DNA of 64,000 nt from Jilunia laotingensis. GTDB taxonomy: Bacteria > Bacteroidota > Bacteroidia > Bacteroidales > Bacteroidaceae. The notes below the pieces were generated by a model. The model did not search any database. It was not told the origin of the DNA and worked only from the letters and a program-made list of their open reading frames with translations. Location: contig NZ_JACRTF010000001.1 of the NCBI RefSeq assembly GCF_014385165.1, positions 4,622,567-4,686,566 on the forward strand, written 5' to 3'. The position numbers were made by a program, and so were the translations under genes. This document shows, piece by piece, positions 56,244 to 64,000 of this stretch; position 1 is the first letter of the stretch; every line of letters starts with the position of its first letter.

Positions 56244-56798
56244 TAAGCGCAGACATACCCTTCATTGAGATCAACAATTTCCACCAAATGCAGATAACTG
56301 ATCCTTCACCACCCGGTACATCGAATAATGCGCAGCTGCAACATATCGGAGTTTGATATGATAGCCACGTATAAACAATCCATTGATATTGGGTGGGGCA
56401 ACGCTTACAGGATTTTTTAACTCATTGATTCTTGTTAGTATCAAAAACAAAATAGGGTGCAACTCATTGAGATACACCCTATTTAATTATCCTTGTTTAT
56501 CGCAACTTACTTCACTTCCTCAAAGATAATTACTACTGTATATCAGTGTATTATATACAACTTGGTACAAATATGATTACTTTACTTCGTTTACTCTATA
56601 TTTCAGCCTTAGCGAGAATAGAAAAGCTACCGCAAAAAACTTTAACTTAGTTTAACCATACTATTTTTGACGATTTCTATTTTCTCTTGTTTTCAGATAG
56701 TCTTCGATATTTTCTCTTATTATGCTTTTCTTTTCATAAGCTATTGATTTGCAAAACTGTATCTATTTTTTCCTTTCGTTTTTTATGAAAAAGTGTTA
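56244..56798. other. Stretch between the two restriction loci, without an accepted gene
   Basis: A minus-strand frame at 56271-56477 (68 codons, ending QLSAFGGNC) may be a gene scar. A hairpin at 56450-56484 (10-bp perfect stem AAATAGGGTG) is followed by T-rich sequence on the minus strand and can act as a terminator. The rest is A/T-rich. Confidence 0.5.
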
Positions 56799-56806
56799 TA
56801 CCTTTG
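56799..56806 (+). promoter_or_regulatory. -7 box of the membrane protein gene
   Basis: TACCTTTG (TAnnTTTG) with the start codon at 56832 after 25 bp. Confidence 0.55.
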
Positions 56807-56831
56807 CATTGCTAAATAAAAAACAATAGGC

Positions 56832-57575
56832 ATGAAGCAAAAACAATATATACTCCATTCTTTGACAATAGAGGTCATTGCGGTGTTGCTGGCTTCAATG
56901 ATTGCATTTCAAATATGCAATATGCTTAGCATACGAATGAGTTTGCTTCCGTTCGTTATGGCTGTCGGATATGTGATACTGAAACTTCTATATCATCTTT
57001 GCATCTCTATAGCAAGATACATTATAGAAACTCCTTTGTCACATTTGGCATTAGCCGATGAAGTGACAGATAAAAAGACTTCGGCTGTTGCATCCTTACA
57101 TACCCAAGATTGTGTAGAAGTACAAAAAAGGCGTATGGAATTATTCCATTATGAATACCAGCATGAGCAACAACAATACAAGCAACAAAAAGAAAGAGAA
57201 GAAGACGAGAAATTAAATGCTATCCTGAAATATACACGAGACACATTCAAGCGTTTTGATTTGGACGAAACAGAGATTTTCCAAATTTGCGAATCTGTCC
57301 GCTATTTTGTGACTAATCGTCAAGTGCTTTCCATGACCGAGATTCATATTAAGAAACATAGTTCGCTCACACAAATCTCTTTAAAGAACTTTGCTTGGAA
57401 CATCGCTTTCCAATATAATATAGGTGGAGATGTAACTACATCATTTGTGATAGCGACATTTGCCGAATGGTTCACTAACTCCACGTTTGACACCGTAAGA
57501 AAGAATCTGCGAACTACAACAGGTCGGCATAAAATTGAAATTGACGAAAATATCCTGTCGAAATACGGTATCTAA
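56832..57575 (+). CDS. Unrecognised membrane-anchored protein between the restriction loci
   Basis: I do not recognise the family. The 247-residue product has two membrane helices at about 10-32 and 38-62, a Q/E/R-rich coiled coil at about 100-135 (HEQQQYKQQKEREEDEKL) and a C-terminal domain of about 110 residues with QICESVRYFVTNRQ and NIAFQYNIGGDVTTSFVIATFAEWF. The tail ends TGRHKIEIDENILSKYGI. The C-terminal domain looks soluble and could bind a partner. It has its own promoter. Confidence 0.7.
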   Translation: MKQKQYILHSLTIEVIAVLLASMIAFQICNMLSIRMSLLPFVMAVGYVILKLLYHLCISIARYIIETPLSHLALADEVTDKKTSAVASLHTQDCVEVQKRRMELFHYEYQHEQQQYKQQKEREEDEKLNAILKYTRDTFKRFDLDETEIFQICESVRYFVTNRQVLSMTEIHIKKHSSLTQISLKNFAWNIAFQYNIGGDVTTSFVIATFAEWFTNSTFDTVRKNLRTTTGRHKIEIDENILSKYGI

Positions 57576-57640
57576 GCCATTTTTTCGCTTCCAAATAATA
57601 ATTATTATCGGAAGTTGCTTATGTTATCAGAGTATTTATA

Positions 57641-57648
57641 TAAATTTG
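57641..57648 (+). promoter_or_regulatory. -7 box of the type I restriction locus
   Basis: TAAATTTG (TAnnTTTG), with the start codon at 57674 after 25 bp, and a TTG at 57615 as a possible -33 box at a rather long distance. Compare 50706. Confidence 0.5.
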
Positions 57649-57673
57649 CTCTTGAATTAAAACGTTTTACCTC

Positions 57674-57880
57674 ATGGCTAATTTGAACAGACTAAAAGTC
57701 GTACTTGCAGAACAACAAAAAACAGGAAAATGGCTTGCAGAACAGATTGGTAAATCCAATTGCACTGTGAGTAAATGGTGTAGTAATTCTGTTCAACCAG
57801 ACCTCAAAACCCTTAATGATATAGCTAATGTTCTTGATATTGATGTGAAAGATTTGATTGTTAGCAGTAATAAATCTTAA
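57674..57880 (+). CDS. XRE-type small transcriptional regulator (type I locus)
   Basis: The 68-residue product is a helix-turn-helix domain of the XRE type, similar over its length to the regulator at 50740: both share NRLKVVLAE, KWLAEQ, TVSKWC and a D-x-KDL-type end. It starts the type I operon and the hsdR start follows after 14 bp. Confidence 0.85.
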   Translation: MANLNRLKVVLAEQQKTGKWLAEQIGKSNCTVSKWCSNSVQPDLKTLNDIANVLDIDVKDLIVSSNKS

Positions 57881-57894
57881 AACAATTTATTATC

Positions 57895-60210
57895 ATGGAA
57901 GTAAACAAGAAAGAACTCAAAGAACAAGAGATACGCACCTTGTTCATTACCCCTGCACTCCAACAAAAGGGCTGGGCTGTAAGCGTAAATATGCGTGAAG
58001 AGTATTATTTCACGGATGGTCGAGTACTTGTTGTTGGCAACCAACATTCAGTAGCAGAGGGCAAAAAGGCTGATTATCTATTATACCATAATGGTAAGCC
58101 CATTGCAGTGGTAGAAGCTAAAGATAACAAACATGCCGTTGGGGGTGGTATTCAACAAGCTATGGATTATGCCCAAATCCTTGACTTGAAATTTGCGTAC
58201 TCCAGTAATGGTGATGCTTTCTTGGAACATGACTTTATCACAGGGAAAGAAACCGAAATCAAATTAGAGAATTTCCCGACAGAAGAGGAATTATACAATC
58301 GTTATCTTGCATCCAAGAACTATACATCGGATGAACTTAACATAATAGAAACACCGTTTTATTATGATGCCCATAGCCATGAGCCAAGATATTACCAACG
58401 TATAGCGGTTGACCGTACAGTGGAAGCCATTGCAAGAGGACAACAGCGTGTACTTGTCGTAATGGCTACCGGTACTGGTAAGACTTTCACTGCTTTCCAG
58501 ATTATCCATCGTCTCCATAAAAGCGGAGCAAAGAAAAAGATTCTTTATCTTGCAGACCGAAATATCCTCATTGACCAAACAATGGTGCAAGACTTCAAAC
58601 CTTTCAAGAAGTTTATGACTAAGATAACTTCTGTTGGGGAAGGCGAAGAGAAAATTGACTCCTCATACGAGGTATATATGGCGTTATACCACCAACTGGT
58701 TGGAAAAGAGGGCAAGCCAGATCCGTTTTTGGAGGTGCAGCCAAACTTCTTTGATTTGATTATCGTTGACGAGTGCCATCGTGGTAGCGCAAAAGACGAT
58801 TCTGCATGGCGCAAAGTATTGGAGTATTTCAGCTCGGCTACCCAAATCGGTATGACTGCTACCCCGAAAGCTGATGAAGGAGCAAACAACTTGGATTATT
58901 TCGGAGAGCCGGTATATACCTATTCCCTTCTTCAAGGAATCCAAGATGGTTTCTTGGCTCCATATCGGGTTACTGCCGACTTCATCAACGTTGATTTGCA
59001 GGGCTGGACTCCCGATGAAGGTGAAACAGATTTGTTAGGAAAGGAGATTGAACAGAAATTATATCAAAGACAGAATATAGGTCGTGACCTTGCCATTAAG
59101 TTAAGGCGTAAAGTAGTAGCACACAGGATTACCCAAATGTTATACGACATCGGTCGTATGACAAAGACAATCGTGTTCTGTTCAGATATTGAGGAAGCCG
59201 CCGAAATGCGAACACTGCTTATCAACATGAATAGCGATTTATGTAAAAAATCTCCTTACTACGTAACACGCATTGTCGGAGAGGACAAAGAGGGGAAGAA
59301 GCAGTTAGACAACTTTATCAGTGTTGACGAACCTTATCCGGTAATTGTTACTACCTCCGAACTTCTATCTACAGGAGTGGACTGCAAAACTTGTGGCTTA
59401 ATCGTCATTGATAAAGAAATTGGCTCTATGACGGAATTTAAGCAAATCATCGGGCGTGGTACACGACTTAGAAAAGACAAAGGCAAGTGGCATCTGGAAA
59501 TCCTCGACTTCCGCAATGCTACCGCAAAATTCAAAGACCCGTCATTTGACGGCGACCCTGAACCACCCAAAGGCGGTGAAAAAAAACCGAAGCCATATCC
59601 GCCTGTTCCCTCAAATCCTCCAACAGCTCACGAACCTCGTGAAAAGTATCTTATCAATGGAAAGGATATTCGTATTGCTCATGAGATAGTATCTGTTTTG
59701 GGAGAGGATGGCAAAACCATGAGAACGGAAAGCGTTCAGTCCTTTGCGAGAAAGCAACTGTTGCGACACTATCAAAGTTTGGATGATTTCGTACAAACGT
59801 GGACTGAAGCAGAACGCAAACAGGCGGTTATGGATGAGTTAAAGGAATATGCCATCTTGATAGACGCAGTACGTGAAGCAAATCCGGCATTGAAAGATGC
59901 CGATATCTTCGATGTGATATGTCACGTTGCATTTGACCAACCACCATTGACGAGGAAAGAAAGGGCTAACAATGTAAAGAAACGTAACTACTTCGGAAAG
60001 TACGAAGGCAAGGCTCGTGAAGTATTGGAGGCTCTTCTTGACAAATATGCGGAGAATGGTATTCTTGACTTTGAAAAGGCAAATATTTTGGAGATTCCTC
60101 CATTCAACAGCATAGGGAAACCAACTAAAATCATAAAACTATTTGGTGGCAAAGTCGCTTTTGAACAAGCCATCAGAGAATTGGAATATCAAATATATAA
60201 ATCAGCTTAA
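57895..60210 (+). CDS. hsdR: Type I restriction endonuclease subunit R
   Basis: The 771-residue product has a nuclease domain with KADYLLYHNGK and VVEAKDNKH (D and ExK) at about 60-80, a SF2 helicase core with MATGTGKT at about 190, DECHRG near 293, MTATP and IIGRGTRLRKDKGKW, and a C-terminal EcoEI_R_C-type domain from about 610. It translocates DNA and cuts it when the site is not methylated. The length fits the shorter EcoEI-like R subunits. Confidence 0.95.
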   Translation: MEVNKKELKEQEIRTLFITPALQQKGWAVSVNMREEYYFTDGRVLVVGNQHSVAEGKKADYLLYHNGKPIAVVEAKDNKHAVGGGIQQAMDYAQILDLKFAYSSNGDAFLEHDFITGKETEIKLENFPTEEELYNRYLASKNYTSDELNIIETPFYYDAHSHEPRYYQRIAVDRTVEAIARGQQRVLVVMATGTGKTFTAFQIIHRLHKSGAKKKILYLADRNILIDQTMVQDFKPFKKFMTKITSVGEGEEKIDSSYEVYMALYHQLVGKEGKPDPFLEVQPNFFDLIIVDECHRGSAKDDSAWRKVLEYFSSATQIGMTATPKADEGANNLDYFGEPVYTYSLLQGIQDGFLAPYRVTADFINVDLQGWTPDEGETDLLGKEIEQKLYQRQNIGRDLAIKLRRKVVAHRITQMLYDIGRMTKTIVFCSDIEEAAEMRTLLINMNSDLCKKSPYYVTRIVGEDKEGKKQLDNFISVDEPYPVIVTTSELLSTGVDCKTCGLIVIDKEIGSMTEFKQIIGRGTRLRKDKGKWHLEILDFRNATAKFKDPSFDGDPEPPKGGEKKPKPYPPVPSNPPTAHEPREKYLINGKDIRIAHEIVSVLGEDGKTMRTESVQSFARKQLLRHYQSLDDFVQTWTEAERKQAVMDELKEYAILIDAVREANPALKDADIFDVICHVAFDQPPLTRKERANNVKKRNYFGKYEGKAREVLEALLDKYAENGILDFEKANILEIPPFNSIGKPTKIIKLFGGKVAFEQAIRELEYQIYKSA

Positions 60211-60212
60211 AA

Positions 60213-61721
60213 ATGGCAGTAAATAATATCATAAAGCGAATCCAGAATATCATGCGTCAAGACGCAGGTATCAATGGTGACGCACAAAGAATTGAACAAA
60301 TGACTTGGATGTTCTTCTTGAAAGTCTATGACACACAAGAAGAAACATGGGAATGGAAAGATGAGAAATACAAGTCCATTATCCCCGAGGATTTGCGTTG
60401 GCGTAACTGGGCAATAGATAAAAAAGACGGTGAAGCATTGGCTGGAGAAGCCCTACTCTCTTTCGTCAATGAGAAACTGTTTCCTACCTTGAAGAATCTC
60501 CCGATAGATGCCAATACCCCAAGAGCTAAAAGCATTGTTCAAGAAACATTTGCAGACTTGAACCAGTATATGAAGAATGGAACGCTTCTGCGCCAAGTGG
60601 TCAACATTGTAAACGAAATCGAATTTGACGATGCTGACGACCGTCACACATTCGGAGATATTTATGAGGGAATTTTGAAAGATCTGCAATCGGCAGGAAA
60701 TGCCGGAGAGTTCTACACACCACGTGCATTGACTGATTTTATTGTGATGATGCTCGACCCGAAATTGGGCGAAACCTTTGGCGACTTCACCAGTGGAACG
60801 GGAGGCTTCCTCACCTCGGCACTTAAATATATGGGCAGGAATATTGGCTCTGCGGCAGATGGAGAAAAACTGCAAAATGCCGTTGTAGGTCAGGAATGGA
60901 AACCGTTGCCCTACCTTTTGAGCATCACAAACCTGCTGCTCCATGATATTGAAGCTCCCAACATAACCAACTGTGATTCGCTTGGAACGAATGTTACTGA
61001 TTTCAAGGAAAGCGACAAGGTTGATGTTATCGGCATGAATCCTCCGTATGGTGGTAGCACGGAAGACAGCGTAAAAAGCAACTTCCCAGTACAGTACCGT
61101 TCAAGTGAAACTGCGGATTTGTTTATCGCCCTTATCATGTATCGCCTCAAAGCTGGTGGACGGTGCGGTGTGATTATCCCTGATGGTTTCTTATTTGGTA
61201 CGGATGGAGCAAAACTTGCACTTAAAGAAAATCTCCTTCGCAAGTTCAATCTACATACAATCATCCGTTTGCCGGGTTCTATATTCTCTCCATACACATC
61301 TATTGCAACCAACATCCTTTTCTTTAATAATGAAGAAGCCGAAGGTTGCGAAGAAGGATTCAAGACCAAAGAAACATGGTTCTATCGTCTTGATATGCCG
61401 GAAGGGTACAAACACTTCTCAAAGACCAAACCAATGAAGGTGGAGCATACCCTACCTATTCAGGAATGGTGGAAAGACAGGAAAGAAATTATCAGTGACG
61501 AAGTGGGTGAAAAGAGCCGTGTGTTCACTGCCCAACAATTGATAGACTTGGATTGCAATTTTGATCAATGTAAGTTCCCGAAAGAGGAAGAAGAAATACT
61601 CCCTCCAGCAGAACTGCTCAAACAATATTTTGAAAAACGTGCTGCGCTCGACCATGAAATAGACAAAACGCTTTCCGAAATTCAAAAGATTCTCGGCATT
61701 GACATAAAATCGTGTAACTGA
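60213..61721 (+). CDS. hsdM: Type I restriction-modification DNA methyltransferase subunit M
   Basis: The 502-residue product has the N-terminal HsdM_N helix bundle, the SAM-binding motif DFTSGTGGFL at about 193 and the catalytic N6-adenine motif NPPYGG at about 276. GEFYTPR near 170 is also conserved. It forms the methylase with HsdS. It starts 2 bp after hsdR ends. Confidence 0.96.
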   Translation: MAVNNIIKRIQNIMRQDAGINGDAQRIEQMTWMFFLKVYDTQEETWEWKDEKYKSIIPEDLRWRNWAIDKKDGEALAGEALLSFVNEKLFPTLKNLPIDANTPRAKSIVQETFADLNQYMKNGTLLRQVVNIVNEIEFDDADDRHTFGDIYEGILKDLQSAGNAGEFYTPRALTDFIVMMLDPKLGETFGDFTSGTGGFLTSALKYMGRNIGSAADGEKLQNAVVGQEWKPLPYLLSITNLLLHDIEAPNITNCDSLGTNVTDFKESDKVDVIGMNPPYGGSTEDSVKSNFPVQYRSSETADLFIALIMYRLKAGGRCGVIIPDGFLFGTDGAKLALKENLLRKFNLHTIIRLPGSIFSPYTSIATNILFFNNEEAEGCEEGFKTKETWFYRLDMPEGYKHFSKTKPMKVEHTLPIQEWWKDRKEIISDEVGEKSRVFTAQQLIDLDCNFDQCKFPKEEEEILPPAELLKQYFEKRAALDHEIDKTLSEIQKILGIDIKSCN

Positions 61722-61736
61722 TAATTGTGAAGTGAT

Positions 61737-62753
61737 ATGAAAGATTTGACCATCTCAAACATAGAAAGACAAAATGTACTTAACAACCGTTTTGCGGTCA
61801 GCAAAGTACAGGAGCATCTTGACATTGAAGGAATGCTCTTTGAGGGAGAGTATCGCTTTACAAAAAAAATGGTTGCCGATTTCTACGAAGTAGAAGAACG
61901 AACCATAGAACGCTATTTGGAAAAACATTCAGATGAATTAGCAGCTAACGGTTATGTTTTATGTAAAGGTAAACATCTGAAAGAGTTAAAGTTACAATTT
62001 GCTCCCGTCATAAATGTCGGGAGCAAAACGACCCAACTTGGATTGTTTAATTTCCGCTCATTCTTGGATATAGGTATGTTGCTTACAGAGAGTGAGAAAG
62101 CAAAAAAAGTACGTAGCCTTATCTTGGATTTCGTGATTACCACCATCAATGAAAAGACGGGTGGCGGAACAAAATACATAAACCGCAGAGATGTACATTA
62201 TCTTCCTGCTGCAATCACAGAAGAAAACTATCGCAAGAATCTCACTTCTGCCATCAATCAATATGTGGACGGACATCCCACATACAAATATCCTCAAATT
62301 ACAGACTTTATATATAAGGCTGTATTCAAGGAGAATGCTAAGGAGTATCGGGAAGTATTGAAGTTGGATTCCAAAGACAATGTTCGACACACGCTGTATT
62401 CAGAGGTTTTATTGGTTATTTCTTCTTTTGAAAACGGTGTGGGGGCAGCTCTCAGTGAACGGTTTAAAGAAAATGGTGGCAGGTTACTTACCATTGACGA
62501 GGTAGAGCGCATTGTGAATGAACTTGCCGAACATCCGATGCAGAAACCTTATTTAAATGATGCCAGAACCAAAATGGCTTCAAGGGATTTCAGTTTCCGG
62601 GATGCGTATCATGGTAATATAGCAGATTATCTGCAAGCTGTTACTCCTGAAGAGTTTGAACGATTCATCGGTGACCAGTCTATTGATTTTGACCGTATCT
62701 TAGCGGACAATAAAGATGTGCTTAAACGCTTAAAGCAGGCAGAAGATGAGTGA
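61737..62753 (+). CDS. RhuM-like DNA-binding protein, probable partner of the Doc toxin
   Basis: The 338-residue product resembles the RhuM-like proteins found with type I systems. It has an HTH-like N-terminal part (RFTKKMVADFYEVEERTIERYLEKHSDEL), a middle domain with KTTQLGLFNFRSFLDIGMLL, and a C-terminal region with the acidic end FDRILADNKDVLKRLKQAEDE. Its stop overlaps the Doc start by 8 bp, an arrangement typical of antitoxin and toxin. I infer an antitoxin role from position, since it has no known short antitoxin motif. Confidence 0.65.
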   Translation: MKDLTISNIERQNVLNNRFAVSKVQEHLDIEGMLFEGEYRFTKKMVADFYEVEERTIERYLEKHSDELAANGYVLCKGKHLKELKLQFAPVINVGSKTTQLGLFNFRSFLDIGMLLTESEKAKKVRSLILDFVITTINEKTGGGTKYINRRDVHYLPAAITEENYRKNLTSAINQYVDGHPTYKYPQITDFIYKAVFKENAKEYREVLKLDSKDNVRHTLYSEVLLVISSFENGVGAALSERFKENGGRLLTIDEVERIVNELAEHPMQKPYLNDARTKMASRDFSFRDAYHGNIADYLQAVTPEEFERFIGDQSIDFDRILADNKDVLKRLKQAEDE

Positions 62754-63225
62754 GGAAATTGTTTATATAGACTACGATGAAGCCTTAACCATCTATGGCA
62801 AAATGATTGATGCTAGCGATGGTGGCTTTGAAGGAGTGCGTGATGAAGGTGGCATTCGTGCTACATTGGATTTTGTACAAAATGATTTATACTATCCGAC
62901 CTTTGCAGAGAAACTGACCTATCTGATGTATAGATTCTGTTCTGGGCATTTCTTCAATGATGGGAATAAGCGTATTGCGCTGACTTTGGGAGCTTACTTC
63001 TTACACAAGAATAATTACTACTGGCACGCTTGCATCTGTATGCGTACATTGGAATCTATCATTTATCATGTGGCAGCATCGAATATCAACCAAGATTTGC
63101 TGCTACGCATCGTCAATAGCTTTTTGACAAGTAAAGATTATGACGAAGAACTGAAAATAGATATTGCCAATGCCATGAGCAAAGGAGAGTTAGGAATACA
63201 AGGGGAGGATTACGAAAAAGATTAA
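62746..63225 (+). CDS. Fic/Doc-family toxin
   Basis: The 159-residue product has the Fic motif as HFFNDGNKR at about 67-75, matching HxFx(D/N)xNKR of Doc and related enzymes. The fold is all-helical. Doc phosphorylates elongation factor Tu and stops translation; Fic proteins add AMP. The Asp-Gly-Asn-Lys form fits Doc. It lies between hsdM and hsdS and could act if the restriction system is lost or fails. Confidence 0.85.
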   Translation: MSEEIVYIDYDEALTIYGKMIDASDGGFEGVRDEGGIRATLDFVQNDLYYPTFAEKLTYLMYRFCSGHFFNDGNKRIALTLGAYFLHKNNYYWHACICMRTLESIIYHVAASNINQDLLLRIVNSFLTSKDYDEELKIDIANAMSKGELGIQGEDYEKD

Positions 63226-63227
63226 AT

Positions 63228-63725
63228 ATGAAAACTATAAAAATTATCTTATTACTGTTCTGTATTATTTTAGGAATTAACGCTAAAGCACAAACAGTAG
63301 GTTATACTTATAAAGCACTCGCAGCTGAAGGTTGCAATATGAAATACAGTGTGGCTAAGCAAGACACCATTTATTCTATAGTAGCCACAGTACGTTCAGA
63401 CAGAATGAATTTCCTCACTAAACCAACCATGAAAATTAGAACATTCACAGGTAAATATCTTGAACTAAGAGGAACTGTGATTGGGAATGGAAGTCAATCT
63501 GCTGGTGTTATAAGTGGAAATATTGTAATACCAATCACAGAAATTAGTTCTACTGCTCAATTTAGAATTACTCCACAGCAGTTTGAAATTTTGAATGAAG
63601 GTGTGGCAAAAATTCGTTTGTCTATGACTCCTATGAATCATGAACGTACTTTCAAAAAAGATAAGATAGGGAAAAAGTTATATCAGTTCTATCTGAATGA
63701 AAAACAAAAAGACGAAAACTTCTAA
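63228..63725 (+). CDS. Unrecognised exported protein inside the hsd operon
   Basis: The 165-residue product has a clean signal peptide (KIILLLFCIILGINAKAQ) and a beta-rich body with KMKIRTFTGKYLELRG and IPITEISSTAQFRITPQQFEIL. No family comes to mind. It starts 2 bp after doc and ends 15 bp before hsdS, so it is in the same transcript. An exported protein in such an operon is unusual. Confidence 0.75.
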   Translation: MKTIKIILLLFCIILGINAKAQTVGYTYKALAAEGCNMKYSVAKQDTIYSIVATVRSDRMNFLTKPTMKIRTFTGKYLELRGTVIGNGSQSAGVISGNIVIPITEISSTAQFRITPQQFEILNEGVAKIRLSMTPMNHERTFKKDKIGKKLYQFYLNEKQKDENF

Positions 63726-63740
63726 ATCAGTTAGAATAAG

Positions 63741-64000
63741 ATGAACGGAAAACAATTAAAAAACAGCATACTCCAGTGGGCGATACAGGGAAAACTTGTA
63801 CCGCAAGACCCTAATGACGAACCGGCATCGGTACTTCTTGAACGTATCAGAGCTGAAAAAGCCCGACTGGTCAAGGAAAAGAAAATCAAAAAAGACAAAA
63901 ACGAATCTATCATTTACCGTGGTGACGATAATTCCTATTATGAGAAGTTTCTCGCTACCGGAGAGGTGAAGTGCATCGATGAGGAGATTCCGTTTGAGAT
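63741..64000 (+). CDS. hsdS: Type I restriction specificity subunit S (partial)
   Basis: The frame runs from ATG at 63741 to the end of the window (86 codons). MNGKQLKNSILQWAIQGKLVPQ followed by ASVLLERIRAEKARL is the typical N-terminal segment of HsdS proteins of this group. Only the first part of the first target-recognition domain is present, so the site cannot be judged. Confidence 0.88.
   Translation, partial: MNGKQLKNSILQWAIQGKLVPQDPNDEPASVLLERIRAEKARLVKEKKIKKDKNESIIYRGDDNSYYEKFLATGEVKCIDEEIPFE

Noticed and set aside
56271..56477. 68-codon minus-strand frame
   Set aside because: No family and no start context; mentioned as a possible scar only.

Overview
The window looks like a gut Bacteroides chromosome. 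The evidence is a SusC/SusD pair with an ECF sigma factor and FecR-type anti-sigma, a GH92 mannosidase, promoters with the Bacteroides -7 box TAnnTTTG, DUF4890 and PepSY-like envelope proteins, and an NBU2-type mobilizable element in a tRNA-Ser gene. I do not commit to a species.

Layout. 1-7501: end of a nutrient-uptake locus (start of a secreted protein, SusD, SusC, all on the minus strand), then fecR-like (minus) and its sigma factor (plus), divergent from each other. 7516-14671: a tight minus-strand menaquinone operon, read as HAD/thioesterase fusion, menF, menD, menB, menC, menE, from one promoter at 14699. 14822-17691: a GH92 lipoprotein and a DUF488 protein. 17692-19232: tRNA-Ser(GGA), an array of small palindromic repeats, and relics of an older mobile element. 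19233-30461: an integrated element of about 11.2 kb bounded by a 13-bp core in the 3' end of tRNA-Ser(UGA). It carries integrase, a YhcG-like nuclease, a DUF3853-like protein, an ATPase, a primase, a MOBV relaxase, lnu(AN2) and mef(En2); I identify it as NBU2 or a very close relative. 30450-42490: core and housekeeping genes (tRNA-Ser, mutS2, corA, sdaA, PepSY-like proteins, endonuclease IV, ClC channel, small proteins) and a striking four-copy nested palindrome at 36851-36943. 42733-50112: a TPR signalling lipoprotein followed by three Omp28-like secreted paralogues. 50706-64000: a defence island with two restriction systems. The first is XRE regulator, C5-cytosine methyltransferase, McrB-like AAA+ protein and DUF2357 nuclease, with a remnant of vsr. 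The second is XRE regulator, hsdR, hsdM, RhuM-like protein, Doc toxin, a secreted protein and hsdS, which runs off the end.

How the genes work together. The men operon holds the middle of the menaquinone pathway, and the thioesterase domain of the fusion probably supplies the DHNA-CoA hydrolysis step. The element carries replication and mobilization functions plus resistance to lincosamides and macrolides. The two restriction loci start with near-identical small XRE regulators behind similarly placed promoters, so they may be controlled in the same way. The most unusual items are the LlaJI-like methyltransferase/McrB/DUF2357 operon with its vsr scar, the Doc pair plus exported protein inside the hsd operon, and the palindrome at 36851.
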